NCBI GenBank assembly: GCA_947034895.1
Contig: OX344763.1
Coordinates: forward strand, 39,369,025 to 39,433,024
Source: Rhytidiadelphus loreus
Lineage: Eukaryota > Streptophyta > Bryopsida > Hypnales > Hylocomiaceae
DNA length: 64,000 nucleotides
Reading direction: 5' to 3'
Part shown: in pieces, positions 47,081-60,798 of the stretch
Layout of the letters: each line of letters opens with the position of its first letter
Position numbering within the stretch: the stretch's first letter is position 1
Made by a program: the position numbers and the translations under genes
Notes under the pieces: generated by a model
Seen by the model: only the letters and a program-made list of their open reading frames with translations
The model's database searches: none
Told to the model about the DNA's origin: nothing

Positions 47081-50000
47081 TGTAATGATTGTGAATTTGA
47101 TTTAGGCAATGACTATCCCTAATTGTAATAATCTCTTTTGTACAATGTGTTAGACTAGTCTTTGTTTCTTTGCTTTATAGAAGATCTACTATATATAATT
47201 CCATATATTACAATGTAATTCATTAAATTATAAAGTTAAGTGTTGTGAAAAAATTGTCTATTACATATTGACGGATATTAAAAATAGACAATTTAGAATT
47301 GTTGTAATTTAGAATATATAAAATTTTATATTTATAATCAAATATAAGATTGCATATTCTAGTATTGTTAAATGAAGTTAGAGGGACTTTCATGTCTAAA
47401 TTGTCAATATTAGTGATGAAGCATTTTGCAACATCATCTTATTTTTGTTAAAATTATCAATTCATTATTTTCATAAGCTTGGAGGCTTAAAAATTTGAAT
47501 TGAAGTATATGACAAGAGTTGAAATCTTTAAGTTGATTCTTTTTCATTACTGAGTTTTGTGACAAAATCTCATGTAGGATTCATTTTAATCAACAAGACA
47601 TCAATAATTTGCAAAATATTGTTAAACTTTAATTTGGAGCAAATCAAATAGATGAGTGTCTTCGCCTTTATTATAGACATGGTATATTTGCACCTTCATA
47701 TCAACTTCTGGTTGGTCATCAATCAAAGATCGATGCCTTAACATAGCCTAAAAAGATTTAAGATACAATGATGGTGTGTTACGCTACAAAATATTGCATT
47801 TATATTATTTGGATTGTAAACAAAGTAACTTGTAGATTAAACCAACCACCTTAAGGTTGTTTGAAGTATTAGTAAAATAATTTGAAGCTAAAATTACCAC
47901 ATTAGTGATACCTTGAAATATTAGTCCACTAGCGTAGTGAACTAATATTATAAATAGAGAATTGAGGGACATTATATGATATTCTCGTCAACATCGATTG
48001 CACCTAGCTCTTGTTTTAGTTGTTTTTATTTATCAATACAAGCTTAACCTAGGTCTTGTTTTAGTTGTTTTTACTTATCAATGCAAGTTTAGTTTTGAGA
48101 TTTTTAGTTGCACTTCTTGTTCTAAAGTCTAAACTCATGTGCTAATCATGTTACTTTAGAATATCTTCTCAATTCTGATTTTGATTTCATTAAGAGTTTT
48201 GTCCACTATAACCTCATGATATTTTAATTCTTCCTAAAAAAATTCAAGAAAAATTGCTACAATAAATAAAACAACGTAGAGATGAGTATTCAACAATTGT
48301 TAATTACTAAAATAAATTTTGAGAAGAGAAATAATTCAAGAAAATTTAAATAAAAAATTATTTTGAAAAGGAAATTAATCCCGAATTTCTAAAGTACTCA
48401 AATAGTTGTGAGAAGAGGGATAATCTACATTCAATCAAAAAATATCAAACTCTGATATTATTTTAGTGACATTTTCATGCACTAATCATCTCCAACATTG
48501 ATTGTTTGTTAGAAAATAAGAATGAGATCTATAAATAAAACACTATTTATTTAATATTTCTAGTATTTCAAACACTTATAGTTTTTAGAGAACTAAATTA
48601 AATTATGTTTTGTAAACTATATCACATTTTATAAAGCAAAAATAAAAAGACATTAACAAGAATCTACATATTGAATTTTAAAGTATTTAATGTTGTGACA
48701 AAAAATTTGAGAGGAAAATTCTAAAAAAATGACTTGATGAAAGTCTCAACAATCTATTAGAATAAATAATTAGAATTTCAAAAGATTTGTTGTTAAGATT
48801 AGAATTTTTTTGTACTTTGACTTCCTCAAATACTACTTCCTTTGTCCCACTAAAGACCTCCAAATGAAGTACAATTCTTGTCTCATTAAAAAGCTCTGTT
48901 TGCTAATTTTGATTGTTGATTGAGCAAATGTTTGCTGTATTGAATGACCTCGTAGGAGCAAGTCAAGAGATTATGGAGCATTACTCTCCTTGAAACCTTA
49001 GCTTTGCCTATATGAGGCATCTTGTACTTGTTGTGCTTTCCTAGACAATAGTGTTGACGATGGGTTGTATGACTACTTGGGTGCTATGAAGTAGTCCATG
49101 GTCCTTATTGCGGATATTTAGGTTGGATAGATATTTTTAGAATCCCATTGTTGCTACCAATATTTAAATCATTATGAATGATGAAATTGGCAACATTTAT
49201 AAATTATGATCAAATATAATATTTTCCACATAGATCTAGGGTGCCTAAATGATGGCATCTAAGTTGGAGATTTTGCAGAGATCTAAAGGATGGGTTATCG
49301 GTTTTTGAATGCATGTATCACTAGTACAAAGACTAAAAATATAGTTAATCTCTTATGAGGAAGCTTTTTGGAGGTTTAGGGTGGGATAGAAGAAGTCATT
49401 AGATGTGTTTTTGCGCCTTTGGAAGACTGTGAATTTCCCTCAGTTTCTGGATTGTGGAAACTTGGCCGCAACTACAGTTTGACGTGGCCAAGAGATTGCC
49501 ATGTCAGATAATATGAATTCATTAATTTTAAAAATAAAATTTAATTATTTTTTACTTAAAAAATAATATTTTTATAATATTTTTGAATTTTTGAATTTTT
49601 TGAATTTATTATTATTATTTAATAATCTAGTTGCCTTGCTGTGGTTCACAACATGGGGAACCAATTTGATACAATCTCTTAGAGGTTTGAAAAAACATGT
49701 AATGACTATTTAGAAAGTTTTGAAAAAACTCGAAAGTGTTTGGATAGCTTTCAAGAAGCTTCTAGTAATAAAAAAAATTCAAGCAAAGCATAGAAATGAT
49801 GTGGTGTAGATTTGCAAATGAAATTTGTAAATTTTGTTCTAATCTAAATCCTATTTGTAGAATTAATGTTGTATTGTTATCATCAATATTATGTTTTTAT
49901 TTCATTATAAAGTGGAAGTTTAAAAGAGTGGGTCTTTAGTAGAAAAGAAGATTGTTAAGTTTGCAATAGCCAAAGTTTGCAATACTTTATGCTACTTAAG

Positions 50001-50776
50001 CCAACTCTTTTAAAGAAGATGTTGGTTGTAAATGAACAATACAAATCGGCCAATAAATGTAATGAATATTTAAACAAAAGTTCAAACTTCCGGAATGAAT
50101 TTTTAAGGATTTTGGACATATCTATATAATATCAAATTATAAATTATAATTTTATTTGATGGTAAAGGAATGCATTAGCTTTCGAAATATGTAATTTCTT
50201 ATATTGTTTGGTATCTAAAAGAAATTTGTTACATTCACCTATATACAGAATACAAAAAAGATTTGAAATCAATTTTATTTGAATTCTTATAAAAGAGATT
50301 TCACTCATTCTATTTGGATCAGTATTGTGAAAATTAAGAAGAATTTTATTTTTAGACCATCATTGTAAGAACATTGTATATAAGATTCGATTTTTGAATT
50401 TAATTTTCACATTTTTTTTAACAAAAGATCTATAGTGTGTACTACAGTAATCTCACTATTAGGATTGATATGATTCAATTTCATTTTAGGGTTGTTAATG
50501 ATTTAATTTTTCCTTCCATCTTAAACCTAATTCTAGTTACAAATTTTTCCAAAATTGAATTTTTTTAATTGAATTTATTGAATTTAAAATTTATTTCATA
50601 GGCATTATTTTTTTGAATAGTTGTTTGATTCATTAGCTAATAATTCACTAACTCATAAACATTGTCTTCTTAAATCCTAAAGATTCATAACTACATTTAA
50701 TAAAGAAAACCCATCAAAACTTCCATCTCTAATGCTAAAAGTGACATTAAATTTTTAGCCCATTTAACTCTATGGA
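47081..50776. other. AT-rich stretch of 3.7 kb, no gene recognised
   Basis: Only short chance frames are open. A block near 49,430-49,510 (TTTGACGTGGCCAAGAGATTGCCATGTCA) has a diverged relative at about 58,620-58,710, so both are parts of another dispersed repeat. Confidence 0.45.
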
Positions 50777-51103
50777 TTAACCCCTAAAGGTCCAAACACT
50801 ATAGCGATTTAGAGCAACTTACTACAAATTATTTTTTCCTTTTTTTCCTTTGAAAATTTTAAACAACATGTGCCCGACAAAGAACTTTAAGTTGTAACAA
50901 TTTTCATAACTTTTGACTACATGGTTCAAAATTTATTGCATAATACGTAATTCTCGACATAATTTTCAGCATTTGGTGGGCAATTTGGACAATTCAGAAA
51001 ACTTCTTTAAAAATCACTTTTGGCAAGCAGCCTAGGTAGCCTAGGTAGCCTAGGCAAGTTCTTTAAAAATCACTTTTTAAAGAAGTTTTTTGGGCAGCCC
51101 AGG

Positions 51104-54100
51104 TGTGAGTGTTTCTAACTCCACCCTTGAGTTAGAAAGTTGCACACAGGTTCTAGTGGCATAAGCTAGTAAATTGTATGGGTGAAATGTAAACTTAGTG
51201 TTCTTTGGCCTTCCAAGCAATGGACACTTTGTTTGTTATGGTGAAAATTGAATTCTATCTGCTTCAAAACAATCTAAAAGTTAAAAGGTTCAAGACCTTA
51301 ATAAGTAAGTAGAATCTAATCTAATACAAAATTCTATCTAAGCTAACGTGTAGAATGCACTTTGCCCTTCTCAGAATGGTAAAGCAAGTTGAATTCTGAT
51401 GTTCCTACTAAAAGATATTGATGGATGAAATTCGTCCCTAATTCTATTCTAAAAACTTCATCCGATAACTAAAAATAGCAAATGAATTCTAAATAAATCT
51501 AAATTTTAGGGTTAATTTGTTAATTAATTTAACTAATGGATTTTTGAGAGAAAACCTAGTTTTGACCTATTTTTAGAAGTTTCATCCAAATTTAAGTCAA
51601 ACTTCATCCACACTTAGCTCCTTTAAAATCAAAATAATCTTAAAGTAAAAGTTGGTTTTGGAATCTCCAAAAGATTCCCTAAACGATTCTAGTCTCAAAA
51701 GATTCCTTAGTTATTCTTTAAAAATATTCCTAATTGTTCTTTTATTAATCTTATTCCTAAGTTATAATTCTAAAATGAATAGTTTTGGATTTTTTATTAT
51801 ATTTTATTTTTATGAGGAAAGTGATGAATTACCTTTCTACCAAGGTAAAAAGTAAAAATTTAGGACGTCTAGGTGAAAATTTATAAATGGATGAAAATTC
51901 CCCTTAGTTGGATGGAATTTGTTCCTTCAATAATTTTAAAAAGAATAAGGGTATTAATTAGGTTTTAACTTTTTCCAATTATTTTAATATTCCCTAAATT
52001 TCTAAATTAAGTTAGATTCCTTTTGAGATTCTTTTGGATGAAATTAATATTTCCTTTCCAAATTAATTCCAAATTCATCTATTTATTACTTCCACAATTA
52101 TTTTGATTAGGTTTTTTAAGAATTTTAGCAATGTTCAAACTTTCACATAGCAAATGGGATTCTAAATGTTACTTGTGATTTTAAAAAGAAAAATTAAAGA
52201 AAAACAAAGTTATAAATCATAATTGTCTCCCCAAAGTCCTCCATTGTCTTTCATGAATTTGCAAAGTTCTAGTGAGATTTTTTATTAATTTGTTGTTGAA
52301 TTGTCGTTCTAAAAACCTATCTAAAAAGTCCAATTTTGTTAGTTTGAAAATGATAATTTTATTTTAGAGTTTTTTCTTGTAAGTTAGTTAATTCATTAAA
52401 TTCTCTAATTATAATGAATAGTGATTATTCTTTTGCCAATTGTTTAATAGTTTTTAGTTTAATATTCCAAAGATATTAGTTGTTTTTTGTTTTTATCTAT
52501 TTGGCTTATTAGCCTAATAAAACAAAACTCTAAACAACAAATTTGGCCAACTAATACGTTTGGAATCCTAATTAATAACTACCAAACAACTAAATGAATA
52601 GTAAATAGAATAAAATCTAACAACAAACCAAAACAATTAATCAATGAATAGTTAGATTCCGTCCCTTAATAGTTTTTTAATCCTAAAGATCCTTCATGTG
52701 TTTAATTCCTTCCCTTCTTCTTGCACCTCCTACTTCTTATTCTTCTCCCTCCACACCAAATTCTTCATTTTCATGTTTTGAAGTTCAAGTGGTTCAAGAT
52801 AGTGGAGAGAGATGGAAGTTAAGGAATTGTTGTTTGAAGTTCAAGCTTGAGTGTGTGTTTCTTTTAACTAAATTTTGTTTCTAAAGTATCAGTTTTAGAT
52901 TGAGACTACTAAATCTTGTTTCTAAAGTATCAATTTTAGATTGAGATTTTTTGTTTCAACATTCAGATTAGCATCCAAATCTTAGTCCCTGGATCGGTTT
53001 CGAAGGCTCAGTTCTGGTCAGTTCAGACCCTCTCCCTGCTCCAAATCCCCTTTCCCAAACAAACGAACCTCTTACCTACTGTTGGCTGTCATGTATTGCC
53101 GCTGGGTTGGTGAAGATCCCGTCGTCTTCAGACTGGTCTCCTTTGTTCCCGAACTAGTCTTTCATTTCCGAACTAGTCCTTCGTTTCTGAACTGGTCCTT
53201 CGTTTCCAAACTGGTCCTTCGTTCTCGATATTGGTTCTTCGTTCTTTGGGCTCCCCATCCTTGGGCAGTTTCGACCTTCGGTTGTCTTGACCTTGGCTAT
53301 TCCGACCTTGGGCTTTGATTTCACTTACTGAAATTTCGTAAATGGTTGGTTATGAAGGACTAAAGAAATCTAACTATACTTAAAGCAAAAAATCATCAAC
53401 CAAACTAATATTTCAAGGGAAAGTTAGTTTTATAGTTAAAGCGGAAATTAAAAAAACCAATAATAACTAGATTTTTATGAATTTTTAAGACAAGAATTCA
53501 ATCTGACAAATTAAACGAAACCAAAGCAACAATTGGAAATTTGTAAGTAACAATACCTCCTTCACGTGTCCAAAACAAAAGGAAGAAATCAACGAAGTGT
53601 GGATTTAAATAAGTTCCAAAAGAATCTTACTCCATTGATTCTGGTTTGGGAGGTGAAAGCTTCGCTATATGGAAACAACCCTAGTGTTTGAAGGTAAATT
53701 TAAATGTTTTTAAGCTAAAGCTCCGCCGTGCAAGGGCTACTCCAGGCAACACGAAAGATTTAAGGGATTTAGAAATTTTTAAAGTACTTATTTCCAGGCT
53801 TTAAAAAATCAAAGCTCCGCCGTGCGGGAGCAACCCCAGGAAATAACCGACAAATTAAAGTTTCAAGTACCCGTTTCCAAGTTTCCAAGTCAAAGCTCCG
53901 CTGTACGGAAGCAACCCCAAGAAATAACAAACAAATTAAAGTTTCAAGTACCCATTTCCAGGTTTCCAAAGTCAAAGCTCCGCCGTGCGGGAGCAACCCC
54001 AGGAAATAACGGTATCCAAGGACCAAACTAGTATTTCGAAAACTTAATTTTTAAAGGAGGTATACATGACAGTGTTTAACCGAACATTAAAAACTAATTC

Positions 54101-56257
54101 CCAAAATTTCAAACAAAGTTCTAGATTTAATCACTAAATGAGGTACACATCACAGTGTTTAACCGAACATTAACAATTAATCAAACCAAACACCCGTTAT
54201 ACAACGAGCTTTGGCACGTGGTGATGCTCAAAACCTTTTGACAAAGTCTAACCTTGCCGCTTTAAAGTTGTAAGTTCACAAACTGTTATCAATTCGCACA
54301 AATAGTTGGTTAGTATCCAAAAGAACAATAAAATCAAATTAGAGTTTGGGAACTATTCCCACAACTCTCAAAATACCAAAGTTTTGGGGCTTGAAGCCTC
54401 CAAATTCAAGAAAGAAGTTAGTTAACCCAAACAACAATAGAGCTAGGGGATTTCCTCCTCCTAAACTCTTCAAAAGCAAAGTTTTGGGGCTTGAAGCCTC
54501 CAAATTCAAACAAAAAAAGAAAACAAAGCTTTGAAGGTGCCTTCCAAACCTTCAAAGTACAAGGGAATAGAAAGAAATAGCCAAAATTTGACTTAAAAAG
54601 TGTTCCAACAAGTGTCGGTAGCATGACAAGAAGAACAACAAGAATGAAACATGAGAATGAGGGCCACAAACAACCTCGAGGAAGGGCCTTATATACTCAC
54701 TCCCGACCCCCCCCCCCGGTAAGTTGTTCGTAAATATTTTCTTACTTTCAATCTAGATATTTTGCTAAACTAACCTAATGTGTTTTCTAAATAATCTTTG
54801 TTTAATGGGAAGGAAGGTCCTCAAGCAAGTTCCTTCTAGGCCCTAAATGGCCTTAGAATCTTCCCAAAATTAAATATTAGATTTTTTTCAAAGATATTTT
54901 GAAAACCTACCTAATTAACCGAGATATTTTGCAAATTAATCTAAGGTTAGTTTTAAATTGTCTTTCTTTAGTCCAAAAGATGACTTCTTACACAAGACAA
55001 GTATCTTGAGCAAATCCAATCTTCGATTTTACAAAAGATATTTGCAAAATCAACCTAGATTAATCCAAAATTACCTTAAAAAAATCAAACTAAGGGCTGA
55101 CCCTCTCTATTTTTTGAGGGACAATTCGAAACTGAAAACAAATTGTGCCATCACGTTCATAAGACCCCAATTAGCCTACAGAACCCTTTACCCCTACTTC
55201 TCCAGTTGTTTTAAAACGCAAATTTGAGTCACAGTAACTCTAAACAAAAGTCAAAAATCTAACTTTTGGAGTTTGCATTTTTTGATGAAACTATAGGTCC
55301 TAGGTGGTTTAGAATATTCATGGGGGTAAGAATTGACCCTTGAATCGCTCCATTCAGACACCGTTAACTCCTAGTATGCCGGTCAATCCGCTGCTAAGTT
55401 GTAAATTCTTGTAAAATTTGTTGTCGGTTCTAATTCTGGTACTTAGGAATGTCGAAATGTCTTCAAACTTGACAAGGCTCTTTATTGGCACACAAAACAC
55501 TATCCTAATTTTTAGTGAGATTTTACTGCGACATTGGTAATTTCTAGGAAATTACGAATGCAATTTTAAGCGGTTGACTTCCCATGGAGTCATCATGGAG
55601 TTTTGTAAAATCCCGAAATTTTTGGGCAATCTTCTACAAGATGTCCATCAACTAAGGGCAAAACCAAATCTCTAATAAGGATGCTTTTTTTAGCAATTCT
55701 TGAATAATTTCCACACGGGGGGGAAATTATTCTTGATATCGGGGGAATTTTGGATGATCGGGTTTCTATTTGACCTCCTAGCATGCTTTGACCTAGAAAA
55801 ACACCTTTTGTATGTTCCAATCATCATTTCCTCCATCTTGTTCTGTGAATGATTCGAATTCTCAAAATTTTCTGCAAACAACAAATCTAACTATTTCGAG
55901 TTGGATTTTGACTGACTTTGACTAGACTCTAATTTTTAGCCAATTTGTTACATGCGTACTTATAGATGGTGTATCACATGAACAAGACACTAAAATTGGT
56001 TAACTCTCAAATACTTACTTCGCTCGAAATTACTAATTTAACTTACCTAATTCTACTAATAAGACCTAAAATTAGTGAAAATGTAAAGTTTTACGTGTTT
56101 CACGCATTTAAGACCATTACACACCACTTTAGTAGGGACTTACCAAAACCCTCAATAACACTATTTTTATGTATTTTTTCATATATTTTATCTAAAAACT
56201 AACTAAAAATCCCGAAAAATAAGTTTTGAGTTCCAAGTGCCAACTTGAGGGCTCATA
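51104..56257. mobile_element. LTR-like element, copy 3 (5,154 bp), target duplication CCAGG
   Basis: The most complete copy. It begins TGTGAGTGTTTCTAACTCC and ends GAGGGCTCATA. CCAGG is duplicated at 51,099-51,103 and 56,258-56,262. TG...CA-type ends with a 5-bp duplication are the signature of LTR retrotransposon integration. No gag or pol frame is present. It holds the TATA region near 54,689 and five or so units of the ~67-bp minisatellite at 53,650-54,010. Confidence 0.75.
53650..54010. repeat. ~67-bp minisatellite in LTR-like copy 3
   Basis: Units contain CAAAGCTCCGCCGTGCGGGA followed by GCAACCCCAGGAAATAAC, and TTTCAAGTACCCGTTTCC. The last three are close to identical. Confidence 0.8.
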
Positions 56258-56794
56258 CCAGGTTGCCTATTGAATGCTAAAAATTACATATCTTGAAATA
56301 AATTTTGAACCATGTAGTCAAAAGTTATAAAAATAGTTGTGCCATAAAGTTGCTCTTCAAGCACATGTTGTGTGAAATTTTTAGAGAAAAAAAAAAAAAT
56401 TTTGTTCATAGTGAGGTGCCCAAAATTGTTAAGTTATCAAAAAATGATGTTTGAACCTTTAGGGATTAAAAGACATCCGATTGATTTTTGAACCTATGAA
56501 TCATCTTTAATTTTGTCGTTTTTCAAGAATCTTTTTTATCTGAGTACTTCCGAGTGTTAGAATATCATAAAAACTGTCAAAGTATGTTATTAGCATAAAA
56601 GAAGTTCTACTCTTTTTTAGTGAGATTTTACCGCAACTTGGATAATTTCTAGGATTTTTCTAAGTTGAATTTGGGTAGTTCACCGTCCAAAAGAGATCTT
56701 CTACAAATAAATAAAAGATTGAAACTTTGTATGGAACCTCTCATGGAATTTCACAAAAGATGTAGAAGCTCATATTCTTACTTTGCACATTTGA

Positions 56795-57349
56795 CTCAAG
56801 GGTGCACTTAGTTCTACTACAACAAACCACATGCGAACAACTGGTTTCTAATAAACTATAATTTCAACCTAAAAATTTGAGTATTGTTTAATAATGACTA
56901 TAGGTTTCTATTGCCAAAATTTACAACTCAAATAAAATATGAAATGATTTCTAGAAGAGGTTGAAAATGAACAAAAATGGCATATTTTTCAACTGAAATA
57001 ATTATAGAGAAGACATTTAGATGACCATTGAATCAATATTCAACTCAAAATGAGCTTTCAATAGAGAGTTATTTTTCAAAAAAATATATTCATTTTTTAG
57101 ACCTTTTTTTCTTATATAATATAGGAGTGTGAGTTATTTTTCAGTTCTACAATGTATCTTTTTACTTCAAAAGTTTGTAATTAACTATTACTAACAAATA
57201 AAAATATCAATAATTTAAAATATAAACTTTTAAAGTAGGAAAATCTATGCATATTTATTTTATTTTATTTAAAATTCAAAAAGTATATAAGGGGTCTAAA
57301 GTTTTGTTTGCATGTGGTTTCTAATGGACACTCTAAGTGACCCCCCGAG
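56795..57349. mobile_element. hAT- or Mutator-like MITE (555 bp), 8-bp TSD ACATTTGA
   Basis: ACATTTGA occurs at 56,787-56,794 and 57,350-57,357. The ends are CTCAAGGGTGCACTTAG and, reversed, CTCGGGGGGTCACTTAG, extending inward to ACCACATGC. Interior sequence near 57,040-57,260 is the reverse complement of the middle of the MITE at 23,167. Confidence 0.8.
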
Positions 57350-57357
57350 ACATTTGA

Positions 57358-59289
57358 AGAAAGAGAATAAAATCTAGCTATCTCCTTACATCACTAGGAG
57401 ACAAAAAATCTTTTACTTAAAAATGAATCTAAACAAACTAATTTTGATGTTAAATTATTGGTGTGATTTCAACTTTGAAACACTGTACTTTGACAGTAGA
57501 TGCCCTACACTAGTCCATCTTGAGTATATATCACTTATATACTAATAATTGGATATTTTACTATTTTTTGGAATTGACTGGGAAATTCAAACCTATCTTT
57601 GAGAATTGGATTAGGGATCTCTCTAGGATTTCTCTAAGGTTCCTTCAAACCATTTTAGCCAAAAGAGTCACATGCATGGTAGGTTTGGGTAGTTTGGTTG
57701 CTATTCATTCAATATTCACAATTTCTACAACTTCTCAATTTCTAGTCTATTCACATGTGGGATTTGAGTTTACATTGAGTAAAACACTTTATTTGGGACC
57801 ATACACAATATTAGCATTTGAGATACCTATTTTGTTTTTTACACCCTTTTTGGGCTTTTTGTATATAAAACTTAGTTTAAATTTGTGAAAAATAAAAAAA
57901 TAAAAATCACATGTGAAGATTGAAGAGAGTTGTATTTAACATAAAAACATATGAGGTGTCAAAGGTGTTCAAACGACAAAATTGGTTTGCTAAAATTTCC
58001 TTCTAGTCAAAAGATTTTATTTCCATCGAGATTTTACGAGAGATTTTAAAGAGGTAATTAATTTGAACTTTTTTTATGAACAATGCAAAGTAAGAATATA
58101 AGTTTGCATTTAATATTCAATATATTAAAATAAGTATTTTATAACTATGAAAATTTGATTGGAGATGATTAGCAATTGCTTGTAGTCATATTTTTGGAGG
58201 CCAACATCTTGAGAAAAATATAACTACAAATATGACTATCAAAGTGCTAGTCATATTTTAGCCTTGTACTTTATAGACGTATAGTATATGCCAATTGGGA
58301 ACGATAGGAAATATGTCTAAGGAACACCTAAATATATTTTTTAGTTACATTTTTACTATATTCATATTTTGTAGTCACATTTCTATGGTACTCACTGTTT
58401 TCCTTCTGGGTAGTCTAAAAAAATGGGCTTATTATTTTTTAATTGAAAAATTTTCAATTTGGAATTTGAAAGGCAGAAAGGGGAATTTTTACCAATTTGA
58501 AGTTATAGATTTTGGATAATTAATCCTTTTAATGCTCATAAGTATAAATCTGAATTTCTAAGTAGGAAAGTTTTGCAAATTTAATAGTCATCATAAGAGA
58601 TTTTAGGCTGTGGGAGGGCTGTGAGTTTCTAGCTTGTTTCCAACGCAAGAACTGCGCTATTGCAGCTCTCCCGCAACGCAGTGACGTGGCGTAGAGATTG
58701 CCATGTCACTTTTTAGAAAAAAATTAAAATTAATTTTTTTTCAATTTCTTTTTGCATTTTGATAAAAAAATAATAATTTTTTTTAAAAAGGTGACGTGGT
58801 AGCACTCGTGTTTGCAGGGACTGCTAGGGACTAGGCGCTGGGAGGTGCTTGAAACAACCCTCTAGAACTCCAAAATGTCCTCTAATGTAGGGGAGTTAAG
58901 GTTGGAATGGTCGTGGGTAGTAATTCTCCAATTGGTAGTTGAGCGTTGGTGGCGAATCCTTTTAAGTCTCTCTTCTACAATTTGAAAGGTACCTACTATT
59001 GCAAGATGTGTGTGCAAGTCCACCTCCTTGTTAATTCCATTTTTATTTGTGGTTTTAATGAGAGTAATGAAGAATTATGAAGAAAGCTAAAATTGTAAAC
59101 GATGAATGATGAGTTGAATTGAATTATGATATGTTTATTTATGCAGGTAATCGTATCTAAAGCTAGGGATCTAAAGAGAATGAATGTTTAAGTTTGCTTG
59201 TTGTGTGGTTGTGTGTGTGCTAGTTGGGATTGTGGAAATTGAAATTGGAAGCTGTATGTGTAGAGTCAAATTGTGTGTGAAAGGCTAAG
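57358..59289. other. AT-rich sequence without a supported gene
   Basis: A 122-codon hydrophobic frame at 57,520-57,888 is open but has no recognised family, no clear start context and AT-driven composition; it is not called. A relative of the 49.4-kb repeat lies at about 58,620-58,710. Confidence 0.4.
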
Positions 59290-60798
59290 TTGAGTTGTCA
59301 GTGGAAATACACTTTACTTTCTACCTAGAGATTTTTCTAAACTATTCTAATGTAATTGCAAAAATAATCTTTGTTTAATGGCGGAAATCTCTAGAATCCC
59401 CTCCATTTAGCTAATAGATCTTGAGAAAATCAAATTCAAGATCTTATTCCAAACTTATTTTGAAATTAACCTAATTAACCTAGATATTGTGCAAATTAAT
59501 CTTAAGTTAATTCCAAATTGTCTTTCTTTAATTCAAAGTTGGATTTTTACGCAAGCAGAGACAGCTTGAGCAAATCCAATCTTTGATTTTCCAAAAGATA
59601 TTTGTAAAATCACCTTAGATTAATCACAAATTACTATAAAAAAGTCAAATTAAGAGCTGACCCTCTCTATCTTTTAGGGAACAATTCAAAATCAAAAACC
59701 AATTGTGCCATTGCATTTAGAAGACCCCAATTAGCTTAAAGGATCCTTTATCCCTATTTCCTCGGCCATTTTTAAGTGCACTTATAAATTACGGTAACTC
59801 CAAATAAAAGTCAAAACTCTAACTTTTAGAATTTGCACTTTTTGATGAAACTGTCTGGCTAGGGTGGTTTAAAATGATTACGGGAATAATAATTGATCCT
59901 TGATTTTCTCCATTCAGACATTGTTAGCTCTTGATACGTTGGTCAACCCTCCGCTGAGTTGTAAATTCTTATGAAATTCGATGTCGGTCTTAATTCTGGT
60001 ACTTGGGAATGTCAGAATGTCAGAATGTCTTCAAACTTGACAGGGATATTTATTAGCACACAAAATACTATCATAATTTTTATTGAGATTTTACTGCAAC
60101 ATTTGTATTTTCCAGAAATTTACTAATGCGTTTTTAAGCGGTTGACTTTCCATGAAGCCAACATGGAATTTTTCAACATTATAAAACTTTTGGTAGAACA
60201 TCTAGGACATTTCTAAAATCTAAGTGCAAGTTTACGCTCACGTTGCACTAGTCTAAGTATAGTAAATTTGAATAATTTATACCCGAGGGAAAAATCATTA
60301 TTGATATCGGGAAAATCTTGGATGACCGGATCTCAATTTGACCTAGAAAAGCATCTCTCTGTATGTTCCAATCACCTTTGCATTCATCTTGGTTTGAAGA
60401 TGACTTATATTCTCAAAGTTACCTACAATATTTAAAACAACAAACCCAACTCTTTCTCGAATTGGATTTTGACTTAATATGACTTGTAACGCTAAACTAA
60501 ACTCTATTACTTAGCCAGTTTGTCACATGCATACTCATAGATGTTGTTTTGCATAAACATGTCACTAGGATTGACTAACTATTCATTCAACTTACCAATA
60601 ATATCTAAAATTAGTGAAAACATAAAGTTTTATGAATTCTATGTTTTTAGGACCATTTCTTAGTACTTTGGTAGGGACTTCTACCAAAACTCTCAATAAC
60701 TCTCTCTTTATATGTTTTTGCATTAAAATAATCTAAAAATTAGGTAAAAATTGCAAAAAATAGATCTAGAGTTCTAAATGCTAACTTGAGGACTCACA
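59290..60798. mobile_element. LTR-like element, copy 4: partial, covering only the putative R-U5 part
   Basis: Similarity to copies 1-3 starts at the position about 25 bases after their TATA box and runs to the terminal CTCACA. The upstream ~3.5 kb of the unit is absent. No target duplication was recognised. Confidence 0.6.

Larger units (their letters stand above)
50781..56465. mobile_element. Fold-back TTAA MITE split by LTR-like copy 3
   Basis: The left end CCCCTAAAGGTCCAAACACT follows TTAA at 50,777-50,780. The right end, reversed, is TCCCTAAAGGTTCAAACATC, before TTAA at 56,466-56,469. Its two parts (50,781-51,103 and 56,263-56,465) are inverted relatives of each other, so before interruption it was a ~526-bp long-inverted-repeat MITE. 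Confidence 0.8.

Noticed and set aside
53769..54026. Repeated leftward frame with LETWKRVLETLICRLF
   Set aside because: It is the translated ~67-bp minisatellite of the LTR-like element.
57520..57888. 122-codon hydrophobic frame that could be a membrane protein
   Set aside because: AT-rich DNA readily gives Phe/Leu/Ile-rich frames; no family features, no conserved start context and no neighbours support it.
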